Below are positions 6,041 to 8,309 of a DNA stretch of 8,309 bases, one piece after another. The DNA comes from Hyphomicrobiales bacterium (GTDB lineage: Bacteria; Pseudomonadota; Alphaproteobacteria; Rhizobiales; Aestuariivirgaceae). Below the pieces are notes generated by a model. That model ran no database searches. It saw only the letters and a list, made by a program, of their open reading frames with translations, and was not told the DNA's origin. Location of the stretch: NCBI GenBank assembly GCA_025356765.1, contig JANXRO010000194.1, forward strand, positions 1 to 8,309, written 5' to 3'. Position 1 is the stretch's first letter; every line of letters starts with the position of its first letter. A program made the position numbers and the translations under genes.

Positions 6041-7426
6041 ATGACCGTTCACAAGAAAAATATAAACCTCGAAGCCATCGTAAAGGCTGATATTGCGCAT
6101 CACTTTCACCCCTTTACAGATCATAAGGCCTTTCACGCAGCGGGTGGCCCACGGGTGATCACCCACGCTGATGGCGTTTATATTTGGGACGCCAAGGGCA
6201 ACAAGATTTTAGACGGCATGTCTGGCCTGTGGTGCGTGAACGTTGGCTATGGCCGCAAAGAATTGGCCGATGCAGCTTATCAACAAATGTTGGATTTGCC
6301 TTATTATAATACGTTTTTTAAAACCACCACGGTTCCTGCTACCGAATTGGCCACGAAAATTTCTTCATTATTGCCAGAAAAATTCCAAACCATTTTCTTC
6401 ACCAATTCTGGCTCGGAAGGCAACGACACCATTGTGCGCTTTGTGCGCCATTATTGGAAAGTGATGGGCAAACCTTATCGCCAGCATATCATTGGGCGAA
6501 GACGCGGCTATCATGGCTCGACATGGGTTGCGGCCAATTTAGGCGGCATGGTGGGCATGCATGAGCAGGGCGGCACGCCGCTGGAAGGTTTCCACCATAT
6601 TCAACAGCCCTATTGGTATGATTTTGGTGGCGACAAAACTCCCGAAGATTTCGGCATGGATGCCGCTGCTGAATTAGAGAAAAAGATTCTCGAACTGGGG
6701 CCGGATAACGTAGCCGCCTTTATTGGTGAACCCATTCAAGGTGCCGCTGGTGTGTTAATTCCACCCTCAACCTATTGGCCAGAAATTCAACGCATTTGCA
6801 AAAAATATGGCGTGTTGATTATTTCAGATGAAGTGATTTGTGGCTTTGGCCGCACTGGCAATTGGTTTGGTTTTGAAACATTTGGCTATGAACCAGATAT
6901 CATCAACATGGCCAAGGGACTGTCATCAGGCTACATTCCCATCGGCGCCGTAGCATTCTCAAAAGAATTGATTGAACCATTTTTCGATAAGGGCGGCGAC
7001 TTCAACCACGGCATGACCTATGACGGCCACCCCGTGGCATCGGCAGTCGCCTTGCGCAACATCGAAATTATCGAAGATGAAAAACTGGTCGATCGGGTGA
7101 AAGATCTGGCACCTTATTTTGCCGCCGGGCTTCAAAGCTTGGCTGATCATCCAATTGTGGGTGAAGTGCGTTCTGTGGGCCTGATTGGTGCCATTGAACT
7201 GGCTAAAAATAAGGCAACGCGCGAGCGTTTCCACGACTCCGGCCGCGTGGGCACAATTTGCCGCGATCATTGTTTTGCAACCAATCTGGTTATGCGTGCC
7301 TGTTGGGACACCATGGTTTTGGCACCACCGTTCTGCATCACCAAAAAAGAAATTGATGAATTGTTCCGTCTGGCACGCATCGCGCTTGACAAAACTTATG
7401 CCGACGTAAAGCATGAGATGAATTAA
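6041..7426 (+). CDS. Class III pyridoxal-phosphate aminotransferase, SpuC-like (probable polyamine or omega-amino acid:pyruvate)
   Basis: A 461-residue cytoplasmic fold-type I aminotransferase of class III. It transfers a terminal amino group, usually to pyruvate. Visible motifs are SGLWCVNVGYG near 61-71, TNSGSEGND at 121-129 (phosphate cup), GYHGS at 156-160 (His158 near the cofactor ring), GEPIQGAAG near 229-237, the cofactor-binding Asp263 in DEVICGFGRTG, and the Schiff-base lysine Lys292 in NMAKGLSSGYIPIGA. Length and motifs are complete. Within the class it resembles the SpuC / omega-amino acid:pyruvate group rather than ornithine or acetylornithine enzymes. The downstream polyamine-type binding protein favours putrescine, cadaverine or a related amine as substrate; that is inference. 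GGAAA at 6029-6033, seven bases upstream, supports the ATG at 6041. Beta-alanine, GABA or another amine remain possible substrates. Confidence 0.9.
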   Translation: MTVHKKNINLEAIVKADIAHHFHPFTDHKAFHAAGGPRVITHADGVYIWDAKGNKILDGMSGLWCVNVGYGRKELADAAYQQMLDLPYYNTFFKTTTVPATELATKISSLLPEKFQTIFFTNSGSEGNDTIVRFVRHYWKVMGKPYRQHIIGRRRGYHGSTWVAANLGGMVGMHEQGGTPLEGFHHIQQPYWYDFGGDKTPEDFGMDAAAELEKKILELGPDNVAAFIGEPIQGAAGVLIPPSTYWPEIQRICKKYGVLIISDEVICGFGRTGNWFGFETFGYEPDIINMAKGLSSGYIPIGAVAFSKELIEPFFDKGGDFNHGMTYDGHPVASAVALRNIEIIEDEKLVDRVKDLAPYFAAGLQSLADHPIVGEVRSVGLIGAIELAKNKATRERFHDSGRVGTICRDHCFATNLVMRACWDTMVLAPPFCITKKEIDELFRLARIALDKTYADVKHEMN

Positions 7427-7508
7427 AATTTAATTTTAACCGACAGCTATAAGAGTCAGAATGACCACTGTTATCACGGCAACCCATCCAATTGTTAGGA
7501 AACACAAT
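7427..7508. other. Short spacer with AT-only dyad and a possible -10 element
   Basis: Starting at the aminotransferase stop, TTAAAAT (7423-7429) and ATTTTAA (7433-7439) form a perfect AT-only inverted repeat around TTA. It is too weak to be a trusted terminator. TATAAG at 7448-7453 matches TATAAT in 5 of 6 positions, but no -35 lies at proper spacing; only AT-rich DNA does. The binding-protein gene may be cotranscribed with the aminotransferase or have its own start here. Confidence 0.35.
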
Positions 7509-8309
7509 ATGATCAAAACAACAATCAATCGTCGCGGTCTTTTAAAGGCAGGTTCGGGCTTTGCTTTGGGCGTTACACTTTTGCCCTATAAGTCGATGGC
7601 CGCTGAAGAAAAGAAGATGAACCTTTATAGCTGGGATTCATATCTCGGTGAAAACACGCTGGCTGATTTCAACAAAGCCACAGGCGTTGAAGTGAAGCTT
7701 GATCTTTATGGCAGCAACGATGAACTGTTCGCCAAATTGAAGGCCGGCAACCCCGGCTATGATGTGGTTATTCCATCTGCCAACTGGATTCAGCGCATGG
7801 TCAAGGCCGATATGTTGATGCCGCTTGATCATAGCAAAATTCCAAACGTGAAGAACTATGATCCTGCATTCATGGATGAAGAGTTTGATCCAGGCCGCAA
7901 ATATTCGCTGGCTTATGTGTGGGGCACATTCGGCATTGGCTATCGCAAATCCAAGGCCAAAAATGGCGCGCCTGATTCATGGAAGGCACTGCTTGATTCA
8001 ACCGACTATGATGGCCGCATTTCAATCCAAGCAGACCAAGAATATGCCTTGGGCAGCGCCTTGCAATACTTGGGCTATAGCTGGAATTCAACCAACGCCA
8101 CAGAACTTGGCAAAGCCAAAGACCTGTTGATCGCCGCCAAAAAGCACATCAAGCTTTTTGCCAAAGATAATGGCGACAGCTTGCTTGCATCGGGCGACGT
8201 GGATGTGTGTTCAGAATTCTCGGGCGACGTTTTGGGCCAGATGCGTTCAGACACAACCAATGATTTGGCCTATACATTGCCCAAAGAAGGCGGCAACCGT
8301 TGGCAAGAC
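7509..8309 (+). CDS. Polyamine (PotD/PotF-type) periplasmic binding protein with Tat signal, 3' truncated by window edge
   Basis: The first 267 residues of a spermidine/putrescine-type substrate-binding protein, which captures polyamine in the periplasm and delivers it to an ABC importer. It is open at the right edge; PotF-like proteins usually run near 350-370 residues. The N-terminus has a twin-arginine signal, NRRGLLKAG at 7-15, a hydrophobic stretch to about 25 and a likely cleavage after SMA (29-31), implying folded export. Family marks are LYSWDSYLGENT at 39-50, GYDVVIPSANW at 83-93, AYVWGTFGIGY at 135-145 and FSGDV at 237-241, ending in LPKEGGNRWQD. By eye, Asp240 and Asp267 match PotF amine-binding aspartates, while Phe237 stands where PotF has Trp. 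TAGGA at 7496-7500, eight bases upstream, supports the ATG at 7509. The preceding aminotransferase mirrors spuC-spuD order. The exact ligand is uncertain. Confidence 0.88.
   Translation, partial: MIKTTINRRGLLKAGSGFALGVTLLPYKSMAAEEKKMNLYSWDSYLGENTLADFNKATGVEVKLDLYGSNDELFAKLKAGNPGYDVVIPSANWIQRMVKADMLMPLDHSKIPNVKNYDPAFMDEEFDPGRKYSLAYVWGTFGIGYRKSKAKNGAPDSWKALLDSTDYDGRISIQADQEYALGSALQYLGYSWNSTNATELGKAKDLLIAAKKHIKLFAKDNGDSLLASGDVDVCSEFSGDVLGQMRSDTTNDLAYTLPKEGGNRWQD

Noticed and set aside
7423..7439. AT-only inverted repeat as a terminator for the aminotransferase gene
   Set aside because: It has no G-C pairs and would be unstable; it also overlaps the stop codon, so it is more likely AT-rich spacer.

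Overview
The window looks like ordinary chromosome from an alphaproteobacterium, most likely Hyphomicrobiales (Rhizobiales)-like with moderate GC. The grounds are the tightly spaced psd-pssA pair, a short (type A) phosphatidylserine decarboxylase, an Atm1-type exporter upstream, and a hopanoid-transporter-like RND protein. This taxonomic call is inference from gene content and order, not from a database match. All real genes lie on the + strand. I see no rRNA, tRNA, insertion sequence, phage gene or CRISPR array.

Layout: (1) 1-984 is the C-terminal part of an Atm1-type ABC exporter, cut by the left edge. (2) 985-1275 is non-coding, with a 12-base direct repeat and possible leader structure. 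(3) 1276-1701 is a YbjQ/UPF0145-family gene with an extra C-terminal tail, closed by a convincing intrinsic terminator at 1754-1793. (4) 1837-5887 is a compact unit: psd, then pssA after 5 bases, then a large 12-helix MMPL/RND protein after 14 bases. (5) 5888-6040 is a spacer without a clear promoter or terminator. (6) 6041-7426 is a class III aminotransferase. (7) From 7509 to the right edge runs a Tat-signal polyamine-type periplasmic binding protein, open at 8309.

How the genes fit together: PssA makes phosphatidylserine from CDP-diacylglycerol and serine, and Psd decarboxylates it to phosphatidylethanolamine. The third gene of that unit resembles the HpnN hopanoid transporter, so the operon may link phospholipid synthesis to movement of an envelope lipid. 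Its membrane core has lost the acidic residue that drives RND pumps, which makes it the most interesting item here. The last two genes have the order of Pseudomonas spuC-spuD (polyamine aminotransferase, then polyamine-binding protein) and suggest putrescine-type uptake and catabolism, with permease and ATPase genes probably beyond the right edge.

No wholly new defence or mobile system is visible. The points worth a second look are the divergent RND protein, the terminator that disproves an upstream psd start, the repeat in the 985-1275 gap, and the Tat-exported binding protein with a changed ligand-pocket residue.
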